A stretch of DNA of 40,083 nt from an uncultured Bacilli bacterium. Lineage in GTDB: Bacteria; Bacillota_I; Bacilli_A; RF39; UBA660. Positions 18,947 to 27,194 of this stretch are shown piece after piece. The DNA is taken from the NCBI GenBank assembly GCA_947623815.1, contig CANQHO010000006.1:1-40083 (forward strand), read 5' to 3'. Below the pieces are notes generated by a model. That model worked only from the letters and a program-made list of their open reading frames with translations. It did not search any database and was not told where the DNA came from. The translations under genes and the position numbers were made by a program. Positions within the stretch are counted from its first letter, which is position 1. Each line of letters opens with the position of its first letter.

Positions 18947-21900
18947 ATGAGTGATAAATATGTAGAAGAAGATTTAACAACAATTTATTTAAAAGAAATA
19001 AATAAAAATTCTCTTTTAAGTAAAGAAGAAATTTTAACTTTTTTCAATGAATATAAAAAAGGAAATCAAGAAGCAAGAAAAAAATTGATTGAAGGAAATT
19101 TAAAATTAGTAGTTAGTGTCGCCAAAAAATATATAAATCTTGTTCAAAGCTTAACTTTATTAGATTTAATTCAAGAAGGAAATCTAGGACTTATAAGATC
19201 AATTGAAACATATAATCCTAATTTTGGTTCTTTTTCAACTTATGCCACCTTATGGATAAAACAGTTTATAATAAGAGCTATAAAAAATAAAGAAAAAAAT
19301 ATAAGAATTCCAGAAAATTTAATAACAGTAACAACTAATTATAAAAAACTTATAAAAGAATATATAGATGAAAATAATATTATGCCAACTGATGAGTATA
19401 TAAAACAAAAATTGAATATAAGTGATGCTATTTTAGATTATTTAAAAAAAGCTAAAATATATAATACTAAAAGTATCAATGAACCTATATTAGATGAAGA
19501 TGGAAAAGAAATATCAGAAACAATTAAAGACAAACATGACGATTATAATGCTTTAATAAGCAATATAGATAATTATGATCTTTTTGTAGTAATAAAAAAT
19601 TTATTAACAAATAAAGAATATTACATTATTTATAATAGAATATTAACTGATGATAGAAAAAGTTTAGAAACATTAGGAAAAGAGTTTAATTTAAATGGAG
19701 AAACCATAAGAATAAATGAAAAAAAAGCTTTAAAAAAAATAAGTAATTATATAAAGAAAGAAAGTGAACCATATAAAACTAAATTAACTATACTTAGAAA
19801 TCTATATAAAGAAAAATATTATAAATTAAAAATAGAACCAATAAAACCAGATGATATTTGTATTTATTTATATTTAGATAATAAAATTTCAGAGATAGAA
19901 AAGAAAATATTATATTTTAAAACTATGAGCAAATTTCAATATAGTACTGAAGAAATAAGTGAAATGATTGGAATAAGTTTCCAAGAATTTATAAAATTTG
20001 ATAATCATTTAAATATTATAATAAAAGATACATTAAAATCTAATAAATTCAAAGAATATAAGAATAATATAATAAAAGAAAAACGATTTAAGATATTTGA
20101 TTATGTTATAAATCAGCCAGAAATAGAAATAGATTATAAAAAAATAAAAAATCAATATTTTGATAAAGATTTAGATGAAATTAAGAATATTTTTAAAGAA
20201 GAATTAGATAAATTAACTAATCAAGAAAAAAATATCTTATTTAAATTTTTTAATCAAAAAGAATATTATAATACATCTAGTTACTTAATAAATAGAGAAA
20301 TAAATTTATTACTAAATGGTTATAAAAATAAAATAAAAAATGTCAGTTTTAAAATTTTATATCAAACTTTTCAAAAAAATAAAGACTTATTTTCTTTAGA
20401 ACAAATTCTTTTTTTAGAATGTTATATATTTAATGTCAAAAATCAAAAAGAATTTAAAATAAAATATCCAAATAGTCCTTTATTAAAATATAATTCTTTT
20501 TTGATTGATAGATTAGAAATGATTTATTATGGGATTTATAAATATTATGAACTAAATTTTGATATTAAAAAATATTTAGAAATAAAAGAAAAATATAAAC
20601 AAGAAATTGGGAAAAATAGAATAAAAATTTTAGATTTATTTTATATAGAAAAAAAATCGATTCAAGAAATTGCGGATATAATTCAAAATTCTTATGATAA
20701 AACCCATGATATGTTAAGAAATGCTCGTAAAAAAGTAATAAATATATATACCAATCAAACTCAAAAAAAATTATTTAATAAAAATTTATATTCTAAATAT
20801 ATTTTAAATCCCAACTTTTTAATGTCCAATGATAATCGAAAAATTTTATATCTTTATATAATAGAAAATAAAACTTATGAAGAAATAAGTCAAGAAACTA
20901 AATTAACTAAATACAAAATATCAAATATAATTACTGAAAACATAAAAAAAATAGATAATTATCGATTTAATCTATTAACATTAAATGAATATAATGAAGA
21001 AATATTAAATGACTTTTTTCATTTTTATGAAAAAAACTTTACCAAAGAAGAACAAATGATTATTAAAGATAGATATCTTAATGGTAAAGATAATCAAACA
21101 TGTTCATTACAATATAACAAGCCCAAAAATAAAATAAATAGAATAATTAGTAGATTTAATGAACTTTATATAGCATATCAAATTAAAGATGTAGAAATAA
21201 CTAAAGATGAGATAAAAGAAGAATTAAATAAATCTAAAATAGAAAGTGTACTATCTGAAAGAGAAAAAGAACTATTATCATATTATTATGGTATAAAAAG
21301 TAAATATAATATAGAAAGTAAAGTTTTAAACACAAAAGAAATATATGAAAAATTAAATATTGGGAAAAATATTTTTTATCATATTTATAATAATGGTATA
21401 ACTAAAATAAAAGAAAGAAAAATAGGAATTATTAAACCCGATCTTTTATATATTGAAAAGGAAGAATTAAAAGAATTATTAAATGATTGTCATTTACCTA
21501 TATCGTTAAAAGAAAGAGAAATAATTAACTATTTATTTGAATTTAATAATTATCCTTATAAAAATATCGATGAATTAGCCATGTTATATGGAGAAAATTC
21601 TAGCAGTATAAAAAGAAGATATGATAGAGCTATAGTTAACATTTTAAAATATAAGAATAATGAAATAGAAGGAATAATTAACTTTGAATATGATATTTTA
21701 CCAAACTTAAAATATTTTCCTAATAATTATCAAAAATTTTTAATAGATTATTACAAAAATAATTTAACATATAAAGAAATATCCAAAAAATATAAAATGA
21801 CATTTGATCAAGTTGTGCCAATTTTTAATCGTTTAAAATATGAAATTTTTGAAATATTAAATAATCCTAAACAAAAAAAATTTGATTTTGAATTTTATGA

Positions 21901-22525
21901 ACAAAATCAAAACAATCCGCGATTACCTTTTTATGGTAATAGAAATTTAGCCAATCAAATTTTTAGATTATATTTTGGTATGGATAATATAATGTGTAAA
22001 TCGATACCACAAATAAAAAAAGAATTAAATATTAAATATGAAACAACAACAATAGATAAAATAATAAATTATTACATGTTATCTTTTTCTAAATTACAAA
22101 GTGGAATTGAAAAAAAAGAAGAATTTAGTTATGAAGAAATAAAGAAATTTTATATAAATTATCAAAGTGAAATGAAAGCGTTTGTTAAAATATCATTTAT
22201 AAATTACTTAAAAAGAATAGAAAATAACAATTATTATTTTTTAAAAAAAACTAATATCAATTATGTCGTATTATTTGAAATGTTAAAAAAATATAATTCA
22301 AATTTATTTGATGTTCAAAAAATAACCAGTCAAAATGTCAAAATAATTTTAAAAAAATATAATAAAATTATCAATAAAAAAGTAAGAAATGACTTGATGT
22401 ATTTATTTAATATAAGTGAGAGAGAACTAATGAATGGAAAAGAAATAAATCATTTATATAGAATTTTAAATAAATTAGATATTCAAAAACAAAAAGACCA
22501 ATCTAAAAAATATATAAAAAAATGA
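18947..22525 (+). CDS. Giant sigma-70-family protein with tandem HTH (sigma4-like) extension
   Basis: Residues 1-270 are a recognisable RpoD-like sigma factor: region 1.2 (8-40), sigma2 (43-113, with NLKLVVSVAKKY and FSTYATLWIKQ), sigma3 (119-200, starting IRIPENL) and sigma4 (212-270, with SLETLGKEFNLNGETIRINE). The first Trp of the promoter-melting pair TWWIRQ is Leu102 here. About 920 further residues follow, in which I count eight or nine degenerate modules of 'helix, x, helix-turn-helix' type. The clearest start near 318, 557, 630, 700, 768, 853, 927 and 1000 (for example IIENKTYEEISQETKLTKYK and KNNLTYKEISKKYKMT). Usual sigma factors have 250-600 residues. The frame is intact, with a good ribosome site and terminator, so it is expressed as one protein. 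Function unknown: an alternative sigma factor, or a promoter-array-binding regulator. Confidence 0.85.
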   Translation: MSDKYVEEDLTTIYLKEINKNSLLSKEEILTFFNEYKKGNQEARKKLIEGNLKLVVSVAKKYINLVQSLTLLDLIQEGNLGLIRSIETYNPNFGSFSTYATLWIKQFIIRAIKNKEKNIRIPENLITVTTNYKKLIKEYIDENNIMPTDEYIKQKLNISDAILDYLKKAKIYNTKSINEPILDEDGKEISETIKDKHDDYNALISNIDNYDLFVVIKNLLTNKEYYIIYNRILTDDRKSLETLGKEFNLNGETIRINEKKALKKISNYIKKESEPYKTKLTILRNLYKEKYYKLKIEPIKPDDICIYLYLDNKISEIEKKILYFKTMSKFQYSTEEISEMIGISFQEFIKFDNHLNIIIKDTLKSNKFKEYKNNIIKEKRFKIFDYVINQPEIEIDYKKIKNQYFDKDLDEIKNIFKEELDKLTNQEKNILFKFFNQKEYYNTSSYLINREINLLLNGYKNKIKNVSFKILYQTFQKNKDLFSLEQILFLECYIFNVKNQKEFKIKYPNSPLLKYNSFLIDRLEMIYYGIYKYYELNFDIKKYLEIKEKYKQEIGKNRIKILDLFYIEKKSIQEIADIIQNSYDKTHDMLRNARKKVINIYTNQTQKKLFNKNLYSKYILNPNFLMSNDNRKILYLYIIENKTYEEISQETKLTKYKISNIITENIKKIDNYRFNLLTLNEYNEEILNDFFHFYEKNFTKEEQMIIKDRYLNGKDNQTCSLQYNKPKNKINRIISRFNELYIAYQIKDVEITKDEIKEELNKSKIESVLSEREKELLSYYYGIKSKYNIESKVLNTKEIYEKLNIGKNIFYHIYNNGITKIKERKIGIIKPDLLYIEKEELKELLNDCHLPISLKEREIINYLFEFNNYPYKNIDELAMLYGENSSSIKRRYDRAIVNILKYKNNEIEGIINFEYDILPNLKYFPNNYQKFLIDYYKNNLTYKEISKKYKMTFDQVVPIFNRLKYEIFEILNNPKQKKFDFEFYEQNQNNPRLPFYGNRNLANQIFRLYFGMDNIMCKSIPQIKKELNIKYETTTIDKIINYYMLSFSKLQSGIEKKEEFSYEEIKKFYINYQSEMKAFVKISFINYLKRIENNNYYFLKKTNINYVVLFEMLKKYNSNLFDVQKITSQNVKIILKKYNKIINKKVRNDLMYLFNISERELMNGKEINHLYRILNKLDIQKQKDQSKKYIKK

Positions 22526-22559
22526 TAGAAAATTTATGATCATAATTTCTATTATTTTT
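22525..22559 (+). terminator. Terminator after the giant sigma gene
   Basis: ATAGAAA ... TTTCTAT with an inner TTATGATCATAA palindrome, followed by TATTTTT. The stop codon abuts the stem. Confidence 0.75.
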
Positions 22560-22571
22560 CATTATACCATA

Positions 22572-22600
22572 TTGTCAAAAATCTTGTTTTATTATATAAA
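22572..22600 (+). promoter_or_regulatory. Promoter of uvrB
   Basis: TTGTCA (22572-22577), 17 bp, TATAAA (22595-22600). No LexA/DinR box of the Bacillus type is seen. Confidence 0.5.
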
Positions 22601-22669
22601 AAATGTTAAAATACTAAAAAATTAAGTTTAAAAAAAATTTATTTTATAATAATAAAAAAGGTGATATTT

Positions 22670-24634
22670 ATGAATAAAATATTTGATTTAGTATCAAATT
22701 ATAAACCTAGTGGAGACCAACCTCAAGCGATAGAAAAATTAGTAGAAGGTATTAAAAATAATGATAAATATCAAGTGCTATTAGGGGCTACAGGAACAGG
22801 TAAAACTTTTACCATAGCGAATGTAATTAAAAAAATAGGTAAAAAAACTTTAGTTTTAGCCCATAATAAAACGCTTGCTGGACAACTTTATGCTGAATTA
22901 AAAGAGTTATTTCCCAATAATCATGTAGAATATTTTGTTAGCTATTATGATTATTATCAACCAGAAGCCTATGTAGCTAAAACCGATACTTATATTGAAA
23001 AAGATGCGGCCATTAACGATGAAATAGACGAATTAAGACATGCTGCTACTTCTGCTCTTTTAAACAATGATGATGTAATCGTTGTAGCCTCAGTATCATG
23101 TATTTATGGAATAGGTGAAATAGAAGATTACAAAGACAAAATGCTTACTTTAAATGTTGGTGACATCATCAATCGAGATGATATTATGTTAAAACTAGTT
23201 GATATGTTATATGAAAGAAATAACTTAGAATTAAAAAGAGGTACCTTTAGAGCCAGAGGCGATATTTTAGAAATAATTCCTGTTAATCAACATGGTAAAG
23301 CCATAAGAATTGATTTTTTTGGTGATGAAATAGATAAAATATTAGAATATGATACCTTAACGGGAAATATTTTAAATCAGAAAAAAAGTATTTCTATTTT
23401 TCCTGCTAGTCATTTCGTGACTAACGAAGAAAAACTAAAAAAAGCCGTTGCCAATATAAAATTAGAATTAGATGAACAATTAGCCTATTTTAAAGCTAAC
23501 GATAAATTGCTTGAATACCAAAGATTAAAAGAAAGAACAAATTATGATATGGAGATGTTACTTGAAACCGGAAGTTGTCGGGGAGTGGAAAATTATTCAA
23601 GACAATTGGCTTTAAAACCTAAAGGGGCAACTCCTACTACTTTAATGGATTTTTTTGGTGATGATTATTTACTTATTGTTGATGAATCACACGTAACTTT
23701 ACCCCAAGTTAGAGGTATGTATCATGGAGATCAAGCCAGGAAACAAGCCTTGGTAGAATATGGATTTAGATTGCCTAGTGCTTTGGATAATAGGCCATTA
23801 AAATTTAATGAATTTGAAAAAAAGATAAATCAAGTTATTTGTGTATCAGCCACTCCTGGAGATTTTGAATTGGAAAAAGCCAGTCAAGTAGTAGAACAAA
23901 TAATTCGTCCAACTGGTTTGTTAGATCCTAATATTGAAGTCAAACCAACCGTTGGACAAATCGATGATTTACTTATTCAAATAGAAAAAGTAAAAGAACA
24001 AAATGAAAGAGTTTTAATAACTACTTTAACCATCAGAATGGCGGAAGAATTAACATCTTATTTAAAAAATTTAGATATTAAAGTTGCTTATTTACATTCC
24101 GAAGTCAAAACATTACAAAGATTACAAATTATCCGCGATTTAAGAATGGGAAAATACGATGTTTTAGTAGGAATCAATTTATTAAGAGAGGGATTAGATA
24201 TACCAGAAGTATCTTTAATTGCTATTATGGATGCGGATAAACAAGGATTTTTAAGAAGTGATCGGAGTTTGATTCAAACGATTGGCCGGGCGGCTAGAAA
24301 CGCTAATGGTCGTGTAATAATGTATGCGGATACTATTAGTGAATCAATGGAAAAGGCTATCAATGAAACCAAAAGAAGACGAGAAATTCAAGAAAAATAT
24401 AATAAAGAACACAATATTATACCAAAAACAATTATTAAAGAAATTCGAGAAGTTATATCAAATAATGAAGAAAATATTGAGGCTAAAGAAGTAAAATTAA
24501 GTAAAAAAGATAAAAAGGAATTAATTATTAAAGTCGAAAATGAAATGCAAGAAGCTGCCAAACAACTTGATTTTGAAAGAGCAATGGAACTTAGAGATAT
24601 TTTATTTGAATTAAAAGAAAATAATAGTAAATAA
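22670..24634 (+). CDS. uvrB: Excinuclease ABC subunit B
   Basis: UvrB is the DNA-damage-verifying helicase of nucleotide excision repair, loaded by UvrA and cut-partner of UvrC. The 654 residues show Walker A GATGTGKT (about 39-46), the beta-hairpin region [10 protein letters not shown], the DESH Walker B, helicase motif [11 protein letters not shown], and a C-terminal UVR coiled-coil domain ([16 protein letters not shown]). The ATG at 22670 is favoured by AAAAGGTGA; the GTG at 22661 is part of that site. uvrA does not follow, unlike Bacillus. Confidence 0.97.
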   Translation: MNKIFDLVSNYKPSGDQPQAIEKLVEGIKNNDKYQVLLGATGTGKTFTIANVIKKIGKKTLVLAHNKTLAGQLYAELKELFPNNHVEYFVSYYDYYQPEAYVAKTDTYIEKDAAINDEIDELRHAATSALLNNDDVIVVASVSCIYGIGEIEDYKDKMLTLNVGDIINRDDIMLKLVDMLYERNNLELKRGTFRARGDILEIIPVNQHGKAIRIDFFGDEIDKILEYDTLTGNILNQKKSISIFPASHFVTNEEKLKKAVANIKLELDEQLAYFKANDKLLEYQRLKERTNYDMEMLLETGSCRGVENYSRQLALKPKGATPTTLMDFFGDDYLLIVDESHVTLPQVRGMYHGDQARKQALVEYGFRLPSALDNRPLKFNEFEKKINQVICVSATPGDFELEKASQVVEQIIRPTGLLDPNIEVKPTVGQIDDLLIQIEKVKEQNERVLITTLTIRMAEELTSYLKNLDIKVAYLHSEVKTLQRLQIIRDLRMGKYDVLVGINLLREGLDIPEVSLIAIMDADKQGFLRSDRSLIQTIGRAARNANGRVIMYADTISESMEKAINETKRRREIQEKYNKEHNIIPKTIIKEIREVISNNEENIEAKEVKLSKKDKKELIIKVENEMQEAAKQLDFERAMELRDILFELKENNSK

Positions 24635-24652
24635 ACAATTATTAAAAGAATA

Positions 24653-24661
24653 TGGTATAAT
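24653..24661 (+). promoter_or_regulatory. Extended -10 promoter before the YvlD-like gene
   Basis: TGGTATAAT fits an extended -10 (TGn-TATAAT). The start codon is only 16 bp beyond, giving a very short leader. Confidence 0.5.
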
Positions 24662-24677
24662 AAAAAAGAGGTATAAA

Positions 24678-25097
24678 ATGAGTGAAAAAAATAAAATTGT
24701 ATTTTTAGAATCAGGTATAAATATAATCTGTTATGCTTTAATATTAGTAATGATGTCCGAATTATTTCAAAAAACTATCCAAATAGATAATAGTTATTTT
24801 GGAATATGGGGTTTACTAATTTCTTTAGTTATTTTTATAATGAATAAAACTGTAAAACCAATTATTTTTTCTTTAACTTTACCTATTACTGCTTTAACTT
24901 TAGGAATATTTTATCCTTTTATAAATTTATTTATATTAAAAATTGTAGACTTATTATTTTTTAATCATTTTAATATTCATGGTTTTTTCATGAGTTTATT
25001 AGTCGCAATTTTAATAAGTTTTACTAATATGATATTAGCTAAAGGTATAATTAAACCTATGATAAGGAGGAATAAAAATGAATCCCATAGCTATTAA
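24678..25097 (+). CDS. Small membrane protein, YvlD/phage-holin-4-2 family
   Basis: A 139-residue protein with four hydrophobic segments. The middle NKTVKPIIFSLTLPIT followed by TLGIFYPFINLFIL resembles the conserved NVLIKPLLVLLTLPVT...TFGLFLFVINA block of YvlD-type proteins. Its role is unknown; the family is often near stress genes. In Bacillus yvlD likewise lies between the uvr genes and lgt, so the neighbourhood supports the call. AGAGGT precedes the ATG. It overlaps lgt by 20 bp. Confidence 0.75.
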   Translation: MSEKNKIVFLESGINIICYALILVMMSELFQKTIQIDNSYFGIWGLLISLVIFIMNKTVKPIIFSLTLPITALTLGIFYPFINLFILKIVDLLFFNHFNIHGFFMSLLVAILISFTNMILAKGIIKPMIRRNKNESHSY

Positions 25098-25854
25098 AAT
25101 AGGGCCTTTTTCTATATATTGGTATTCTTTATTTATAACAATAGGCTTTGTTTTAGGTATTATTTTGGCCTTAAACGAGGCTAAAAAACAAGGTATTGAT
25201 AAAGAAACTATGATAGATTATTTCTTTTATTTAATTCCCTTAGTGTTAGTTGGAGCCCGACTATATTATGTCCTATTTAATTTGGATTACTATTTAAATA
25301 ATCCTATAGATATTTTTAAAGTTTGGGAAGGTGGTCTGGCTATTCATGGGGGGGTAATTGTCGGAGTTATTGTTACAATTGTATTTTTTAAAAAACGAAA
25401 AATTAACTTTTTAAAGATAACGGATATCATGGTAATTAGTTTAATACTTGGCCAAGCAATCGGTCGTTGGGGAAATTTTATCAACAAAGAAGCGTTTGGT
25501 CCTGTTACTACTATTGAAGCGTTACAAAAATTACATATTCCAAAATTTATTATTGATGGAATGTTTATTAGTGGAAATTATTATCAACCAACCTTTTTTT
25601 ATGAATCAATTTGGTGTATTTTAGGATTTATTATTCTTTTGTTGATAAGAAAATTTAAAAAAACTAATTTAGGAGAATTGACTTCATACTATTTAATATG
25701 GTATGGATTAGGTCGTTTGATGATTGAAAGTTTAAGAACCGATAGTTTAATGTTTATGGGACTTAAAGTTGCTCAATTAGTTTCCGTAGTTTTTATTATA
25801 GTTGGGGTATTCATTTTGGAATATGGTTTAAGAAAGGAAAATAAAAATGAATAA
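25078..25854 (+). CDS. lgt: Prolipoprotein diacylglyceryl transferase
   Basis: Lgt transfers diacylglycerol from phosphatidylglycerol to the lipobox cysteine of prolipoproteins in the membrane. The 258 residues have about seven membrane helices, the essential HGG (GGLAIHGGVIVG, about 89-100) and the signature GRWGNFINKEAFG (about 130-142). AAGGAGG precedes the ATG. It overlaps the next gene by eight bases, so yvlD-like, lgt and trxB form an operon. Confidence 0.96.
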   Translation: MNPIAIKIGPFSIYWYSLFITIGFVLGIILALNEAKKQGIDKETMIDYFFYLIPLVLVGARLYYVLFNLDYYLNNPIDIFKVWEGGLAIHGGVIVGVIVTIVFFKKRKINFLKITDIMVISLILGQAIGRWGNFINKEAFGPVTTIEALQKLHIPKFIIDGMFISGNYYQPTFFYESIWCILGFIILLLIRKFKKTNLGELTSYYLIWYGLGRLMIESLRTDSLMFMGLKVAQLVSVVFIIVGVFILEYGLRKENKNE

Positions 25855-26722
25855 TTATGATGTTGTAGTAATAGGATCTGGTATTGCTGGAATAACCGCG
25901 GCTATATATTTAAAAAGAGCATCCATAAATGTTGCTTTAATAGATATGAATGCGCCAGGCGGACAACTTTTGAACATAAAAGCTATCGAAAATTATCCTG
26001 GTTTTAAAGAAATAACTGGTCCAGATTTAGCCTGGCAATTATATGAACAAGTTACCAAATTAGATATTCCTTTTTATACCGAAGAAGTTATCGATATAAA
26101 AGATGGAGAAAATAAAGTAGTTACGACCACTAAATCTGTTTTTAATTGCTTTGGTATTATCTTAGCTACAGGTCGTGCAATGCGAACTTTAGGTTTACCA
26201 AATGAAGCAAATTATCGTGGAAAAGGTCTTAGTTTTTGTGCCACTTGTGATGGGGCTTTATATAAAGATAAAACCGTATGTATTTTGGGAACTGAAAAAG
26301 AAGATATCGATTATTTATTAGGAGTATGTAAGGAAGTTATTATTTTAAATCCTACTTTAGAATGCGAATATAAAAATAATAAACAGATTAGAGTTATAAA
26401 TCAAGCTAAAATAGAAAAATTAGAAGGACAATCTAAATTGGAAAGCATTGTAGTAAATGGTGAAAAAATAAATACTTCTGCCCTATTCATCAATTTAGAT
26501 TCAGTTCCTAGTATATCTTTTATAAAAGATATTCCAATTAAAAAAGATAAAGGTTATATTGTTGTAAATGATAAAATGGAAACAAATATTAAAGGTATTT
26601 ATGCTTGTGGCGATATTATTAAAAAAGATTTATATCAATTAGTAACGGCCGCTAGTGAAGGAGCAATTGCCGCAACCAATTTAAGAAAAGAAATAAAAAG
26701 GGGCTGTAATGAAATGAAATAA
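25847..26722 (+). CDS. trxB: Thioredoxin reductase-like flavoprotein with an eroded NADPH site
   Basis: The 291 residues show the FAD motif GSGIAG (10-15), APGGQL, the redox pair CATC (131-134) and the C-terminal FAD motif GIYACGD, all typical of low-molecular-weight thioredoxin reductase. The NADPH domain lacks both GGGDSA (here VCILGTEKEDIDY, 144-156) and the HRR triad (VIILNPTLECE, 164-174), and the protein is about 20 residues short. It may use another electron donor, as ferredoxin- or deazaflavin-dependent relatives do. The last residues RGCNEMK are encoded by the terminator hairpin. The symbol is by family only. Confidence 0.8.
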   Translation: MNNYDVVVIGSGIAGITAAIYLKRASINVALIDMNAPGGQLLNIKAIENYPGFKEITGPDLAWQLYEQVTKLDIPFYTEEVIDIKDGENKVVTTTKSVFNCFGIILATGRAMRTLGLPNEANYRGKGLSFCATCDGALYKDKTVCILGTEKEDIDYLLGVCKEVIILNPTLECEYKNNKQIRVINQAKIEKLEGQSKLESIVVNGEKINTSALFINLDSVPSISFIKDIPIKKDKGYIVVNDKMETNIKGIYACGDIIKKDLYQLVTAASEGAIAATNLRKEIKRGCNEMK

Positions 26723-26740
26723 TTTCATTCAGCCCCTTTT
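26696..26740 (+). terminator. Repeated hairpin, copy 1: terminator overlapping the trxB end
   Basis: AAAAGGGGCTG ... CAGCCCCTTTT with an inner AATGAAAT/ATTTCATT stem. It includes the last seven trxB codons and the stop. A nearly identical inverted copy is at 27018-27062. Confidence 0.88.
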
Positions 26741-27017
26741 GCTTTGGAAAAAATTTTTTATTCTTTTAATTCATTGATATAATTCAATAATTATTTATAT
26801 AGATCATAAGCTAAATATATAAGAATAATTTCATAAAATGTTTTTACAATTATATATTCTTATATTCCTCACAACATTTATTTGAGGGGACTATGAAAAT
26901 TGGTCTTTTTGTGTTAAAATATTCCATGTGATACAACTTTTTTCAACAATTAAATTGTATCACAAAAGTGCCTTGAAGTCTTACGATTTCAAGGCTTTTA
27001 TAATTTTAGAAAAAAAA
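26741..27017. other. Non-coding stretch with several inverted repeats
   Basis: No credible gene. Inverted repeats are: ATATAAGAATA/TATTCTTATAT (26817-26827 with 26855-26865), GTGATACAA/TTGTATCAC (26928-26936 with 26955-26963), and GCCTTGAA/TTCAAGGC with a T-rich tail (26970-26999). A 12-codon frame MKIGLFVLKYSM at about 26893 has GAGGGG only three bases before its ATG, too close for a confident call. The order hairpin, then terminator-like hairpin could be the 3' end of a small RNA. Confidence 0.5.
26970..26999 (+). terminator. Terminator-like hairpin in the intergenic stretch
   Basis: GCCTTGAA ... TTCAAGGC followed by TTTTATAATTTT. There is no gene upstream on this strand within 250 bp, so it would end either trxB read-through or an unannotated RNA. 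Confidence 0.55.
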
Positions 27018-27062
27018 GAAAAGGACTGAATGAAATTATTTCATTTCATTACAGCCCCTTTT
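27018..27062 (-). terminator. Repeated hairpin, copy 2: terminator overlapping the small gene end
   Basis: On the minus strand it matches copy 1 at 43 of 45 positions (two C to T changes in the right arm, tolerated as G-U pairs), followed by C and a T run. It supplies the last seven codons (RGCNEMK) and stop of the 52-residue gene. Confidence 0.85.
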
Positions 27063-27194
27063 TTCTTGTATTACTAATTTTTGTTTAATTTCTTTTAATC
27101 TTTCTTTTCTTTCGGAATTTTTTGATAATTTTTCTAACTTATCTAATGCAAAAATTAGTTTTTCTTGTTCGGTTAATTTATTTTTTGGGTCCAT
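27036..27194 (-). CDS. Small 52-residue protein coupled to the 788-residue gene
   Basis: I do not recognise it. It starts MDPKNKLTEQEKLIFALDK, is rich in Lys, Glu and Leu with a heptad-like pattern (LDKLEKLSK...ERLKEIKQKL), so a single coiled-coil helix is likely, and ends in RGCNEMK. It overlaps the 3' end of the upstream gene by 17 bases and has its own GAGGAGAT eight bases before the ATG, so it is translationally coupled. Its last codons are within repeated hairpin copy 2. Confidence 0.7.
   Translation of the reverse strand: MDPKNKLTEQEKLIFALDKLEKLSKNSERKERLKEIKQKLVIQEKRGCNEMK

Noticed and set aside
26740-27020. CRISPR array or riboswitch
   Set aside because: The inverted repeats are all different, with no regular spacers, and no known aptamer core is visible.
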